Notes: a model not told the origin generated them from the sequence alone. DNA of 64,000 nucleotides from Geofilum rhodophaeum (GCF_002210225.1 NZ_MWUJ01000016.1:1-64000); one strand, 5' to 3'. Positions 17,755 to 27,496 are shown, numbered from the stretch's first letter. Translations and numbers: made by a program.

Positions 17755-18555
17755 ATGGAAAACACCAAAGTCCTTTTCATCTCCCAGGAGATTACTCCCT
17801 ATCTGCCCGAAAATGAATTGTCTGTAATGGCCCGAAACCTGCCCCAGGGCATTCAGGAGAGGGGAAAAGAAATCCGGACCTTTATGCCGCGCTTTGGCTC
17901 CATTAACGAACGACGTAATCAACTGCATGAAGTCATCCGTCTGTCGGGGATGAATCTCATCATCGACGACACCGACCACCCCCTCATCATCAAGGTAGCC
18001 TCCATCCCTTCGGCACGTATGCAGGTTTACTTTATCGACAATGAAGATTATTTTCAGCGGAAATGCACCACTGTTAATGAGGATGGCACTGAATTTGCTG
18101 ACAACGACGAGCGCGCCCTCTTTTTTGCAAGAGGGGTTTTGGAAACGACCAAAAAATTGCGCTGGGCACCCGATGTAGTTCATTGCCAGGGCTGGTTTAC
18201 GGCTTTAGCTCCCTTGTTGATAAAAAAAACCATGAACGACGACCCCTTCTTTGCCAAGGCCAAGGTGGTATATTCGCTCTATAACGACGCTTTTGAGCAA
18301 ACCCTGGATGAGAATCTGGCCCTTAAGCTGAAGGAGATGGGGATAGCCGACAAGGATTTAAAGGGACTGGAAAAACCGGATTATGTGGCCTTATCAAAAT
18401 TGGCCATCAGTCTGTCGGACGGCGTTATTCAATCAAGTGCCGAGGTTCATCCGGAGCTTGCAGCCTTTGCCCGCGAGAGTGGCAAACCCTTTCTCGAGTT
18501 TCAAAAAGAAGAAGAGTACATCGATGCCTACAACGCTTTTTACGATTCATTGTAA
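17755..18555 (+). CDS. Glycogen/starch synthase-like protein, N-terminal half only
   Basis: The N terminus KVLFISQEITPYLPENELSVMARNLPQGIQERGKEIRTFMPRFG corresponds to the GT5 starch-synthase domain that binds the glucan acceptor. Later VVHCQGWFTALAPLLIKK keeps the conserved D/H-x-W region. The protein stops at 266 residues, about half a full synthase, and lacks the C-terminal GT-B nucleotide-binding half. Short proteins of this type beside panC and a DUF4270 gene are widespread in the phylum, so this is probably an intact gene, not a fragment. The ATG at 17755 was chosen over a TTG/ATG region upstream because homology starts there. Catalysis seems unlikely, and its function is unknown. Confidence 0.75.
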   Translation: MENTKVLFISQEITPYLPENELSVMARNLPQGIQERGKEIRTFMPRFGSINERRNQLHEVIRLSGMNLIIDDTDHPLIIKVASIPSARMQVYFIDNEDYFQRKCTTVNEDGTEFADNDERALFFARGVLETTKKLRWAPDVVHCQGWFTALAPLLIKKTMNDDPFFAKAKVVYSLYNDAFEQTLDENLALKLKEMGIADKDLKGLEKPDYVALSKLAISLSDGVIQSSAEVHPELAAFARESGKPFLEFQKEEEYIDAYNAFYDSL

Positions 18556-18578
18556 GCAAATTTAACTGTAATTACTGT

Positions 18579-20045
18579 ATGCCAAACAACACCTCTAGGT
18601 TGCTGAAATGGTCTGCTGCGGGTATCTTTTCCGCAGTTTTTATGTGGGCCTGCGAAAACGATCCGGCCACCATCGGCCTCGACACCCTGCCCGATACCGA
18701 TGTTCTTAATGCCAACAGTGTAAGTACAAACGTTTACGGAGTACAGACGCAGCCCGAGCGCGTAACCAGCGATCACATGGCTGTATATCAGCCCCGTCTG
18801 CCCCTGGGGGAGCTCAACGATCCGCTGGCCGGCTACACCAGAGCCGGCTTCCTGACTCAGCTTAACCTTGGAGAGCGAACCCCTGTTTTTCGATACGATG
18901 CCCTTACCGACACCATAGACAGCGCGAAATATTCGCCTGTGGCCCTGGAGTTGAACCTGGTTTATCGCTACGAGGACTGGCTGGGCGATCCCAATGCCGT
19001 GCAAACGATTCAGGTATATGAAGTAACGGAGCATCTGCCAAGGATCACTTCACAGAACCGTTACCACAGCGACTTTGACCTGGAAGGGAAGATTGGTGCA
19101 GAATTGTTGGGCGAGATGAGTTTTAGTCCGCTTGCCGGACAAAACGATTCCGTTTGGCAAGCTCACAGCTACATGGACACCATCAGCATCAACCTGGGAG
19201 AGGATCTGCTGGAGCGTATTTTCAATTTGCCCGAGGAAAAGCTTCAAACCCGGGAGGCCTTTCAAAATGAGGTGAAGGGACTGTACGTAACGGTTAAACC
19301 GGAGCTCGCCCCCGAAAAAACAGGGGCGCTGGTTCGCTTTGATTTGAATCTCCTCGCCTCCAATATGACCCTCCATTTTCAAAAGGTCCTGCGCGAAATC
19401 ACCAACGAGGGAGAGGAAGGGGACACGCTGCAGATTGAACCCAAAAGCTACCTCTTTCCCATCAACAGGGAAGTGGTGTTTTTCAGCCGCTACGAACATC
19501 AGCCGCTGAACGGTTTTTTTCTGGATGACCCGGAGGTGACGCACCTTTTGGTACAGGGCATGGGCGGACCGATGGCGCGCATGGATTTGGCGCCCCTGAT
19601 CAGTCAATGGACCGACTCTCTGGCTCAGCAGGGCGACCTGCGCTACGGCATCAGTGGGGTCGACCTGGTACTCCGACCCGATACGACACCCATTGCCAAC
19701 CTCCATTTCCCCTACTCCCAAAGACTGAGCATTGCTCAACTGAACGAAAGAGGCAATCCTGTTTTTCCGATAGCCACACGGACAGAAGAGGGGGATACCC
19801 TGGCCATATTCAACAACCAAAGTGCCGACTACGATGCGGAAACCAATAGTTTCACCTTCCGAATGAATCAACATTTCTTCGAAACGGCAGCAAAGGGCAA
19901 TGCGGAAGTCCCCCCCTTATACCTGGTCCTTCCGGATATGCAATACAATTTTTATCGCTTGCGCCTTTACAATCGGCACCCCGATTTTGGTCCTGTGCTG
20001 AAAGTGAAGTACGTCAGCTATACTACCAACGAAACACAGGAATAA
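18579..20045 (+). CDS. DUF4270 family lipoprotein
   Basis: Predicted outer-membrane or surface lipoprotein of 488 residues. The signal peptide ends in FMWAC, with the lipid-bearing cysteine at 25, and is followed by the typical [16 protein letters not shown] stretch of DUF4270 proteins. The body is beta-rich with the repeated pattern [31 protein letters not shown] and [10 protein letters not shown]. It starts 23 bases after the GT5-like gene and ends 16 bases before nagB, so the three probably form one transcript. No function is established for the family. Confidence 0.8.
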   Translation: MPNNTSRLLKWSAAGIFSAVFMWACENDPATIGLDTLPDTDVLNANSVSTNVYGVQTQPERVTSDHMAVYQPRLPLGELNDPLAGYTRAGFLTQLNLGERTPVFRYDALTDTIDSAKYSPVALELNLVYRYEDWLGDPNAVQTIQVYEVTEHLPRITSQNRYHSDFDLEGKIGAELLGEMSFSPLAGQNDSVWQAHSYMDTISINLGEDLLERIFNLPEEKLQTREAFQNEVKGLYVTVKPELAPEKTGALVRFDLNLLASNMTLHFQKVLREITNEGEEGDTLQIEPKSYLFPINREVVFFSRYEHQPLNGFFLDDPEVTHLLVQGMGGPMARMDLAPLISQWTDSLAQQGDLRYGISGVDLVLRPDTTPIANLHFPYSQRLSIAQLNERGNPVFPIATRTEEGDTLAIFNNQSADYDAETNSFTFRMNQHFFETAAKGNAEVPPLYLVLPDMQYNFYRLRLYNRHPDFGPVLKVKYVSYTTNETQE

Positions 20046-20061
20046 AACCAGGAATAAAACT

Positions 20062-20850
20062 ATGCGTCTACTCATTCAGTCCGACTACGAAAAAATGTCG
20101 ACATGGACTGCGAATTACATTGCTGCAGCCATCAATCGCATTACCAAAGAAAGAATCTGCGTACTGGGTCTGCCCACAGGCTCCTCTCCGCTGGGGACTT
20201 ACCGCGAACTCATACGCCTTCATCAGGAAGGGAAGGTGTCGTTTAAGAAAGTCGTTACTTTCAACATGGACGAGTACATCGGGATTCCTCAGGAGCATCC
20301 CGAAAGCTACTACAGTTTTATGTGGAACAACTTCTTTTCGCACATCGACATCCCCCGGGAACAGGTCAATATCCTGAACGGGAATGCGGCCGATTTAAAG
20401 GCCGAGTGTGCGGCCTACGAAGAAAAGATTAAAAACTGTGGGGGCATCGACCTGTTTTTGGGCGGCATTGGTCCCGATGGCCATATTGCCTTCAACGAAC
20501 CGGGCTCCTCCCTTTCGTCACGCACCCGCGTGGAAAACCTCACCTACGACACCATTCTGGCCAACAGTCGCTTCTTCGACAACGATATGGCTTTGGTACC
20601 CAAAAAAGCACTCACGGTTGGCGTAGCTACCGTGCTTGATGCAAGGGAAGTGGTGATTGTAGTAAACGGCCACAGCAAGGCACGTGCCTTGCGCCATGCC
20701 GTAGAAGAAGGGGTCAATCACATGTGGACCATCAGCGCCCTGCAACTGCATCCCAACGGAATGATCGTTTGCGATGAAGCCGCCTGCCACGAATTAAAGG
20801 TGGGAACCTACAAGCACTTTAAGGACATTGAGCAGGAGAATCTCCTGTAG
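20062..20850 (+). CDS. nagB: Glucosamine-6-phosphate deaminase
   Basis: Converts glucosamine-6-phosphate to fructose-6-phosphate and ammonia. The 262-residue protein has the phosphate loop [13 protein letters not shown] at about 35-47, D70 in FNMDEYIGI, and the catalytic [16 protein letters not shown] at about 135-150 (D139, H141, E146). The length equals the short bacterial form, without the C-terminal extension of some Bacteroides NagB-like proteins. It is the third gene after the GT5-like and DUF4270 genes and is closed by a strong terminator. Confidence 0.95.
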   Translation: MRLLIQSDYEKMSTWTANYIAAAINRITKERICVLGLPTGSSPLGTYRELIRLHQEGKVSFKKVVTFNMDEYIGIPQEHPESYYSFMWNNFFSHIDIPREQVNILNGNAADLKAECAAYEEKIKNCGGIDLFLGGIGPDGHIAFNEPGSSLSSRTRVENLTYDTILANSRFFDNDMALVPKKALTVGVATVLDAREVVIVVNGHSKARALRHAVEEGVNHMWTISALQLHPNGMIVCDEAACHELKVGTYKHFKDIEQENLL

Positions 20851-20910
20851 CATGAAAAAGAATTTCGGGACCGGATTTTTTTCGGTCTGCCGAAGGATTG
20901 GTTTGTCCAC

Positions 20911-20949
20911 CATCAAAAAAAGCTGCCTTAAAGGGCAGCTTTTTTGATG
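20911..20949. terminator. Bidirectional terminator (nagB / ribE)
   Basis: An inverted repeat catcaaaaaaagctgcc / gggcagctttttttgatg with a short loop lies between the convergent ends of nagB and riboflavin synthase. A and T runs on both sides allow termination in both directions. Confidence 0.9.
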
Positions 20950-20971
20950 TGAAACGGGCGCTGTTAAAGCA

Positions 20972-21574
20972 CTATTTCAGGGCCATAAGGCGACTGATGT
21001 ACTTACCCAGAATATCGAATTCGAGATTGACCAGAGTACCCGGCTGAATCTGGTGAAAGTTGGTAAACTCGTAGGTATAGGGAATGATGGCCACGGAGAA
21101 GCGGTCGTCGCGACTGTTGACAACGGTGAGACTGACGCCGTTGACACAGACCGAGCCCTTTTCGACGGTCATATAACCCTGGGCGGCCTTTTCCTTGTCG
21201 ATGTCGTAACGGAAGGTATAATACCAGCTGCCGTCGGCCTCCTTCACCTCCAGGCATTCGGCCGTCTGGTCCACGTGCCCCTGCACAATGTGTCCGTCGA
21301 GCCGACCGTTCATAATCATACTGCGCTCCAGGTTCACCTTGTCGCCCACCTTCAGTTTGCCCAGGTTCGACTTCTCCAGGGTTTCCTGAATGGCGGTAAC
21401 GGTGTACACTTCGCCTTCCTTACGAACCACGGTGAGACAAACGCCGTTGTGGGCCACGCTCTGATCGATCTTCAGCTCAGGGGTGAATGAACATTTCAGG
21501 CTGAGGTGCAAATTGCCCTTATCCTTTTCCAATGCAACTACGGTTGCAGCTTCTTCAACTATTCCTGAAAACAT
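20972..21574 (-). CDS. ribE: Riboflavin synthase, alpha subunit
   Basis: Dismutates two 6,7-dimethyl-8-ribityllumazine molecules to riboflavin. The 200-residue protein shows the internal duplication of the family: MFSGIVEEAATV and NGVCLTVV in the first lumazine-binding repeat, LDGHIVQGHVD and NGVSLTVVN in the second. The ATG at 21574 matches the conserved MF-S/T-GI start; a TTG two codons upstream is ignored. It is a single gene. No FMN riboswitch fits in the 75 bases upstream. Confidence 0.95.
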   Translation of the reverse strand: MFSGIVEEAATVVALEKDKGNLHLSLKCSFTPELKIDQSVAHNGVCLTVVRKEGEVYTVTAIQETLEKSNLGKLKVGDKVNLERSMIMNGRLDGHIVQGHVDQTAECLEVKEADGSWYYTFRYDIDKEKAAQGYMTVEKGSVCVNGVSLTVVNSRDDRFSVAIIPYTYEFTNFHQIQPGTLVNLEFDILGKYISRLMALK

Positions 21575-21649
21575 ATACAAACATTTTACTTTTAAAGTGC
21601 TAATTTAGCAACATTTTCCCGGTTTTAATCAATTTATTCGTCACGAAAC

Positions 21650-22660
21650 ATGGTATTGGTAACAGGAGGAACGGGACTGGTGGGTTCGCATATTTTACTC
21701 CACCTTACCCAAAAGGGCCAAAGGGTCAGGGCCATTTATCGTCAGGCCGAACGCATTGCCGAAGTGGAACGCCTGTTTCGCTTTTATACGCCGGAGGCTG
21801 CCGCACTGCTCGGTCGCATTGAGTGGGTGGAGGCCGACTTGTCGGACTATTTTGCCCTGGAGGGGGCGCTGCAGGGGGTGCGCCAGGTGTACCACGCTGC
21901 CGCTAAAGTCTCCTTCAATCCCGGCGAGTCGGACCGCATGCTGCAGGTCAACACCGAAGGCACGGCCAACCTGATGAATGCCTGTCTCCTCTGCGGCGTA
22001 GAAAAAGTCTGCTACGTCAGTTCCATCGCTTCGCTGGGCAAGGCCCTCGATGGCCGGGTCATTGATGAGCAGGTGGAGTGGCAGGCCGACGATCACCGTT
22101 CGGCCTATTCTTACAGTAAGTTTCGTGCCGAAATGGAAGTGTGGCGCGCCTCCAAAGAAGGGATTCCCGTAGTCATCGTCAACCCCTCGGTCATCATTGG
22201 TCCCGTCAACTGGCTGCGCAGCAGCGGTCGCCTTTTTTACTCCGTACGCAAAGGCCTGCCGGTCTACACCGGCGGAGCTACCGGCTTTGTGGATGTACGC
22301 GACGTTGCCGCTGCGGTGGTGCTGCTGATGGAAAGCCAATCGGTCAACGAACGCTTTATCTTAAATGGGGAAAACCTAAGCTACCGGGACTTTTTCACTA
22401 TGGTGGCCCAGGCGCTGGGACGCAGACCGCCCTTCCTGAAGGTGGGACGCCTACTGACGGAGTTGGGCTGGCGAGTTAATCTCCTGTTTTGTTACCTGGC
22501 CGGTAAGGCACCGGCCATTACCAAGGACACCGCCCGAACGGCACAAACGGTTTCGCGCTACTCGGCCGACAAATTCAGCCGCCAATTCAATTATCATTTT
22601 ACGCCGCTTAAGGAGGCGATTGAAAACACCGCATGCTGGTTCAAAGCGGAAGAGCAATGA
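21650..22660 (+). CDS. NAD(P)-dependent epimerase/reductase (extended SDR)
   Basis: Extended short-chain dehydrogenase, 336 residues. A Rossmann glycine motif TGGTGLVGSH is at 5-14 and the catalytic YxxxK at Y153-K157 (YSYSK). YVSSIASLGK precedes it, giving the serine partner. Substrate-loop similarity is to dihydroflavonol-4-reductase-like and sterol-dehydrogenase-like SDRs, which are poor predictors of substrate. Its stop overlaps the start of the second class A PBP by four bases (22657-22660), so the two are translationally coupled. The substrate is not known. Confidence 0.8.
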   Translation: MVLVTGGTGLVGSHILLHLTQKGQRVRAIYRQAERIAEVERLFRFYTPEAAALLGRIEWVEADLSDYFALEGALQGVRQVYHAAAKVSFNPGESDRMLQVNTEGTANLMNACLLCGVEKVCYVSSIASLGKALDGRVIDEQVEWQADDHRSAYSYSKFRAEMEVWRASKEGIPVVIVNPSVIIGPVNWLRSSGRLFYSVRKGLPVYTGGATGFVDVRDVAAAVVLLMESQSVNERFILNGENLSYRDFFTMVAQALGRRPPFLKVGRLLTELGWRVNLLFCYLAGKAPAITKDTARTAQTVSRYSADKFSRQFNYHFTPLKEAIENTACWFKAEEQ

Positions 22661-25029
22661 GTAAAAAGGCCAACAAAAAAAACACAAAGGGCGCTGCACG
22701 CCCAAAATCCAGGCAGAATGGGGCAAACACCTCCTGGAAACACCGCTTGCTGATTTGGGGATTTCGGGCGGGGGGACTGGCACTTTCTGCGCTTTTGGTC
22801 TTTATTTTACTGGTTTATGCCGGCCTCTTTGGGCGCATCCCGGGTACGGTGGAACTGGGGGGACTCCGAAACCATACGGCGTCGGTGGTGTATGCGGCCG
22901 ATGGCAGTATGATTGGGAAGTATTTTGTTCAAAACCGGCTGCATGCCGACAACGACCAAATAAGTATTCACGTTAAGAACGCCCTCATTGCCACCGAGGA
23001 CAGTCGTTTTTTTGAGCACCGGGGACTCGATTTCATCAGTCTGGGCCGCGTGTTTGTCAAGACCATTATCCTGCGCGATACGCGGCAGGGAGGCGGCAGC
23101 ACCATCAGCCAGCAGTTGGCCAAAAACCTATATCCCCGCCGACGTATCGGCTTCCTGTCCTTCCCCGTCAACAAAACCCGCGAAGTATTTATCGCGGCGC
23201 GCCTCGAGAAAGTCTTCAGCAAGGACGATATCCTGGGCCTTTACCTCAACACCGTGCCTTTTGGCGAGGACATCTACGGCATTGAGGTGGCCGCAAACCG
23301 CTTCTTCAGCAAATCCTCCGCCCAACTGAATCCCGCCGAAGCCGCCACCCTGGTGGGCATGCTCGCCGCCAATACCGCCTACAGTCCCCGCCTCCACCCC
23401 AAACGGGCCCTGGGCCGACGCAATGTGGTGCTCGACCGCATGGTTCATCAGGGCTTTTTGTCGACCGAGGAGGGCGAACGCTATAAAAACCGCCCTCTGG
23501 GGACCAACTACAGCCGAATTGACCACAGCCACGGTCCCGCCCCCTGGTTTTTGGAGGAGGTGCGCCAGCAAAGCATCCAACTTCTGAAGGAAGGGGGCCA
23601 CGGAAAGTACCGTTTGGAGACCGACGGACTGAAAATTACGACAACCCTGGACGCCCGGCTCCAAAGCTATGCCGTATCGGCCGTGGGCCAGCACATGGCG
23701 GCCCTGCAAAAGAGCTTCGACGAACACTGGGCCAACGAGGAACCCTGGTCACAGCAGCCCGAGATTCTGGCTGAGGCCATCCGCAACAGTCCCCGCTACC
23801 GCCTGCTCAGCGAACAGGGACTGGAGCACGCAGCCATTATGGAAAAAATGCAGGAGGTACAAACCCTGCTGGTTTATACCCCCAAGGGCGAAAAACGCAT
23901 AGAAGGCTCACCCATCGATTCCATTCGCCACAGTCTCCGTACCCTGCATACCGGCTTTGTGGCTATGGATGCCACCAGCGGTCACGTACTGGCCTGGGTG
24001 GGCGGTGTTGATTTCCGCTTTTATCAGTACGACCATGTAAAGGCCCGGCGGCAGACGGGCTCGACCTTTAAGCCCCTGGTGTACGCCACTGCGCTGCAAC
24101 AGGGCTATTCGCCCTGCGAAATGTTGTCGAATGCCTCCAAGACCTATGTCGACTACGACAACTGGACGCCCACCAATGCCGACGGCATGCACGAAGGCTG
24201 GTACTCGCTGAAGGGGGGACTGGTCCACTCGGTAAACACGGTGACGGCGGAGCTTATTGAACGAACAGGCATTTCCGCGGTGGTTTCTACTGCCCGCAAA
24301 ATGGGCATTGAAAGCAGTCTCCCCAACGTGCCCTCCCTGGCGCTGGGCAGCGCCAGTCTCAGTCTCCTCGAGATGGTGAGTGCCTACACCGCCTTCCCCA
24401 ACTACGGAAGGGCACGCAAACCGGTGATGGTGCTGCGCATTGAGGATGCCGAAGGAAAGGTTTTGTATGCGGCAGAACCCCAAAGAGCCCGCGAGGAGGC
24501 CTTCAACGAAGAAACGGCCCGCTACATGGTGGAGCTCTTGCGCCAGACGGCCCAGAGGGGCACAGGCAGGGACCTCTACGCCCGTTATCGCTTGCAGGGC
24601 GATTACGGAGGGAAGACCGGCACCACGCAAAACAATGCCGACGGCTGGTTCATCGGCTTTGGTCCCCGCATCGTAGCCGGTGCCTGGGTGGGTGCCGAAA
24701 ATCCGGGTATCCGCTTTCGAAGTACCGCTCTGGGTCAGGGCGCCCGTACGGCCCTTCCCATCTTTGCCCGGGTTATGCAACAGGCCGAGCAACAGGCGGC
24801 CTACAGCTACTTGCGCAGCGAGCGCTTCTATCCGCTGCCCGAACACCTGCAATTGGCGCTCGACTGTGAAGATTATCTGGAAGATTACCGGCCCGACGAC
24901 GGACCCGGCTTTTTCGAAAGGCTGTTTGGTCCCACCGACCCACCCGAGTCCCATACGGCTCCCGGCGACAGCGTGAACGACGACCGCGGCTTATTGCGAC
25001 GGGTTAGAAAGATCTTCCGAAGGGATTAA
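22657..25029 (+). CDS. Second class A penicillin-binding protein
   Basis: Bifunctional peptidoglycan synthase, 790 residues from the ATG inside the upstream stop (ATGA). A basic cytoplasmic head rich in lysine (about 1-30) leads into one transmembrane helix (about 35-55). The GT51 domain has EDSRFFEHRGLD and GGGSTISQQLAK. The transpeptidase domain has S469-T-F-K, SVN (GLVHSVNTV) and K653-T-G-T-T, so all active motifs are kept. The C-terminal tail is acidic and then basic. It is clearly a paralogue of the PBP at 12442-14802, though sequence identity outside motifs is moderate. Coupling to an SDR gene is unusual for a PBP. Confidence 0.94.
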   Translation: MSKKANKKNTKGAARPKSRQNGANTSWKHRLLIWGFRAGGLALSALLVFILLVYAGLFGRIPGTVELGGLRNHTASVVYAADGSMIGKYFVQNRLHADNDQISIHVKNALIATEDSRFFEHRGLDFISLGRVFVKTIILRDTRQGGGSTISQQLAKNLYPRRRIGFLSFPVNKTREVFIAARLEKVFSKDDILGLYLNTVPFGEDIYGIEVAANRFFSKSSAQLNPAEAATLVGMLAANTAYSPRLHPKRALGRRNVVLDRMVHQGFLSTEEGERYKNRPLGTNYSRIDHSHGPAPWFLEEVRQQSIQLLKEGGHGKYRLETDGLKITTTLDARLQSYAVSAVGQHMAALQKSFDEHWANEEPWSQQPEILAEAIRNSPRYRLLSEQGLEHAAIMEKMQEVQTLLVYTPKGEKRIEGSPIDSIRHSLRTLHTGFVAMDATSGHVLAWVGGVDFRFYQYDHVKARRQTGSTFKPLVYATALQQGYSPCEMLSNASKTYVDYDNWTPTNADGMHEGWYSLKGGLVHSVNTVTAELIERTGISAVVSTARKMGIESSLPNVPSLALGSASLSLLEMVSAYTAFPNYGRARKPVMVLRIEDAEGKVLYAAEPQRAREEAFNEETARYMVELLRQTAQRGTGRDLYARYRLQGDYGGKTGTTQNNADGWFIGFGPRIVAGAWVGAENPGIRFRSTALGQGARTALPIFARVMQQAEQQAAYSYLRSERFYPLPEHLQLALDCEDYLEDYRPDDGPGFFERLFGPTDPPESHTAPGDSVNDDRGLLRRVRKIFRRD

Positions 25030-25039
25030 ATTACACGAG

Positions 25040-25102
25040 TCCACGAATTGCACGAATTACACGAATCACTTTTCAATTTGTGCAATTCGTGTAATTCGTG
25101 GA
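25040..25102. repeat. Imperfect palindrome of cacgaatt units
   Basis: Two 23-base arms (25040-25062 and 25080-25102) are inverted copies built from the unit ccacgaatt-cacgaatt-cac, differing at two positions, around a 17-base centre. The element fills the gap between convergent genes. It could act as a terminator-like hairpin or be a dispersed REP-like element. Confidence 0.7.
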
Positions 25103-25105
25103 TCC

Positions 25106-26407
25106 CTACAGACTCCAGTAATTAAGTGAAAAGCCTGCATTCCGGTAAATGCCTTTGACATCCACAAAAAGTCCCTTCTCTGCCAGCAAGCCGTTAAAAT
25201 ACGATTCCGGCAAGTCCACATAGTCGCCATGGTTCACGGCCACCACCACGGCCTGATAGCGACCGCTGGGGGCCTCCACCAGACCATAGCCGTATTCTTC
25301 CTGGAGTTCGTCGGAGCAGGCATAGGGATCCACCACCTCCACCTGAACGCTGAAGGATTGCAGCTCGTGGACCAGATCGGCCACCTTAGAGTTGCGAATG
25401 TCGCTCACATTCTCCTTAAACGTAGCGCCCATCACCAGCACGCGGGAACCGTTGATGGGGTGACCGGCAGAAATCAGGCGTTTGACCACCTCATTGGCTA
25501 TGTAAGGGGCCATGCCGTCGTTGATTACGCGACCGCCGGTAATGATGCGCGAATGAATGCCCAGCTCACTGGCCTTGTAGGTCAGGTAATAGGGATCCAC
25601 CCCAATACAGTGACCGCCTACCAGTCCCGGAAAGAATTTCAAAAAGTTCCACTTGGTACCTGCCGCCTCCAGCACCTCATAGGTGTTGATATCAAGTCGG
25701 TTAAAAATAAGCGACAATTCGTTCATCAGGGCGATGTTGACATCGCGTTGGGTGTTTTCGATGATCTTGGCCGCTTCGGCCACCTTGATGGAGCTGGCCT
25801 TGTAGATGCCGGCTTTGATGATGGCGCCATAAACCTCAGAGATGAGCTCCAGAGCTTCGGCATCGCTGCCCGAGACAATCTTCAAAATTTTTGTGAGGGT
25901 ATGCTCCTTGTCGCCGGGATTAATGCGCTCGGGCGAATAGCCCACCTTAAAATCGACATTGAACTTCAGTCCCGACTCCGCCTCCAGAATGGGCACACAA
26001 TCGTCCTCGGTACAACCGGGATACACCGTCGACTCAAAAACCACACAATCGCCCTTCTTCAGAATCTTGCCTACTGTTTTTGAGGCGCTTAAGAGCGGAT
26101 GCAAATCGGGCAGATTGTGCCGGTTGATGGGCGTAGGCACAGCCACCACATGAAAGGAGGCGGCCCGCAAATCTTCAGGCTTACTCGTAAACTGGATGTC
26201 GCAGCCCGCAAAGTCGGCGGCTTCAAGTTCTTTGCTCGGATCCTCCTGCCGCTGCATCAGCGCCACACGCTCTTCCTTAATGTCGAAACCCACCACCTGA
26301 AAATGCCGGGCAAGTTCCAGAGCTATGGGCAGGCCCACATAGCCCAGTCCGATGACGGATATTTTGCTTTCCTTATTCAGGAGCTGTTGAAATTTTGGAT
26401 GTGCCAT
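25106..26407 (-). CDS. UDP-N-acetylhexosamine 6-dehydrogenase (WbpA/WbpO/TviB type)
   Basis: Oxidises UDP-GlcNAc or UDP-GalNAc twice at C6 to the uronic acid, using NAD. The 433-residue protein has the Rossmann motif GLGYVGLPIA at 21-30, STVYPGCTEDDCVP at about 126-139, YSPERINPGDKEHT at about 157-170, and the catalytic C267 in GGHCIGVDPYY. The IENTQRDVNIALMNELSLIF stretch is closest to the WbpO/TviB branch. It lies last in the minus-strand run wbpE-wbpD-wbpB-this gene, 42 bases after wbpB, so it probably supplies the uronic acid on which those enzymes act. Whether the true substrate is GlcNAc or GalNAc is open. Confidence 0.88.
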   Translation of the reverse strand: MAHPKFQQLLNKESKISVIGLGYVGLPIALELARHFQVVGFDIKEERVALMQRQEDPSKELEAADFAGCDIQFTSKPEDLRAASFHVVAVPTPINRHNLPDLHPLLSASKTVGKILKKGDCVVFESTVYPGCTEDDCVPILEAESGLKFNVDFKVGYSPERINPGDKEHTLTKILKIVSGSDAEALELISEVYGAIIKAGIYKASSIKVAEAAKIIENTQRDVNIALMNELSLIFNRLDINTYEVLEAAGTKWNFLKFFPGLVGGHCIGVDPYYLTYKASELGIHSRIITGGRVINDGMAPYIANEVVKRLISAGHPINGSRVLVMGATFKENVSDIRNSKVADLVHELQSFSVQVEVVDPYACSDELQEEYGYGLVEAPSGRYQAVVVAVNHGDYVDLPESYFNGLLAEKGLFVDVKGIYRNAGFSLNYWSL

Positions 26408-26449
26408 AAAAAGTTTATTCTAAAAAGTATCTCCTAATCCTTATGTATT

Positions 26450-27496
26450 TCAATCGCGTGCCGTGGCGGTACCGGTACCGCGAACGGCGTATATGCGTTC
26501 AATAATATCGACCACTTTCATGCCCTCAAGGGCATTGGTGGCGACCTCAGTGGCTCCACGAAGCGTATCTACGACATTTTGAATAACGGCGCCGTGGTTG
26601 GAGGCCGAACCTTTGTAGGCCCCATAATCGTTGGGCGGATTGGCGGCCTCGAGTTCGGGCATCGCATAGTCTTTAATGTGACAAACACTGACCTCATCCA
26701 TGTACTGACCGGCTATTTTTATGGTCCCCTTTTCGCCCAGAATGGTGATGCTGCTTTCCAGATTGCGGTCCCACACCGCCGTACTGTAGGTCATCGTGCC
26801 CATGCCGCCATTTACAAAGTCGAAACTGATGCTGCCGGCATCCTCAAAAACGGTGGAATGTTGGTGGGCGAAATTTCCGAAATTTCCCCGTATGTTGCAA
26901 ATGTCGCCAAAGAGCCAGTACATGATGTCCATGAAATGCGAAAACTGCGTAAAAAGTACGCCCCCATCCAAATCGGCAGTCCCGTGCCAACCACCCGGCC
27001 GATAATAACGGTCGTCGCGGTTCCAGAAACAATTCATTTGCACCAGATAAACCCGGCCCAAACGCTGTTCCTGCAGCACTTGCCGCAGCCATTTTACCGT
27101 AGGCGAATAACGGTTTTGCATCACGGCAAACACCTGGCGGGATACCTGCAGGGCCTTGAATATAACGGCCTCGGCATCCTGTTTGCGCAACGCCATGGGT
27201 TTTTCTACCACCACGTGGCGTCGGGCCTCCAAAGCCTCCAGGGTTTGGGCAGCATGCAGTCCGTTGGGGGTGCAAATGTTGATGACTTCGGCCTCTACAT
27301 TGGAAGCCAGGAGGGCCGTGAGGGACGAAAACCAGGGCTGCTCATTCTGCGTCCAGCCACAGGCTTCAGGGGAGCGAACATCGCAGACAGCCACCAGTTC
27401 GGCGTCGCTGCGTTCCTGAATCATGGAGGCATGCCGCTTACCGATGTGGCCCAGTCCCACCACCGCAAATTTTACCTTACCTGCACCCATCCTCAT
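26450..27496 (-). CDS. wbpB: Gfo/Idh/MocA oxidoreductase, WbpB/WlbA type
   Basis: Predicted to oxidise C3 of UDP-N-acetylglucosaminuronate to the 3-keto sugar. The 348-residue protein has an N-terminal dinucleotide fold VGLGHIGKRH (about 13-22), EKP at 98-100, and a C-terminal domain with GGWHGTADLDGGVLFTQFSHFMD, typical of sugar oxidoreductases. It overlaps the end of wbpD by 20 bases (start 27496; 27490 is possible). The pathway role is inferred from its neighbours: aminotransferase, acetyltransferase and 6-dehydrogenase form the same set as wbpA, wbpB, wbpE and wbpD in Pseudomonas. Confidence 0.82.
   Translation of the reverse strand: MRMGAGKVKFAVVGLGHIGKRHASMIQERSDAELVAVCDVRSPEACGWTQNEQPWFSSLTALLASNVEAEVINICTPNGLHAAQTLEALEARRHVVVEKPMALRKQDAEAVIFKALQVSRQVFAVMQNRYSPTVKWLRQVLQEQRLGRVYLVQMNCFWNRDDRYYRPGGWHGTADLDGGVLFTQFSHFMDIMYWLFGDICNIRGNFGNFAHQHSTVFEDAGSISFDFVNGGMGTMTYSTAVWDRNLESSITILGEKGTIKIAGQYMDEVSVCHIKDYAMPELEAANPPNDYGAYKGSASNHGAVIQNVVDTLRGATEVATNALEGMKVVDIIERIYAVRGTGTATARD

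Noticed and set aside
17755-18578. Frameshifted full-length glycogen synthase
   Set aside because: The DNA after the stop enters the DUF4270 lipoprotein with its own signal peptide; no GT-B C-terminal half was found in any frame.
21575-21649. FMN riboswitch before riboflavin synthase
   Set aside because: The spacer is only 75 bases and shared with a divergent gene, too short for the FMN aptamer.
23908-24954. Long minus-strand frame inside the second PBP
   Set aside because: It is antisense to conserved transpeptidase motifs, so it is a chance open frame in GC-rich DNA.
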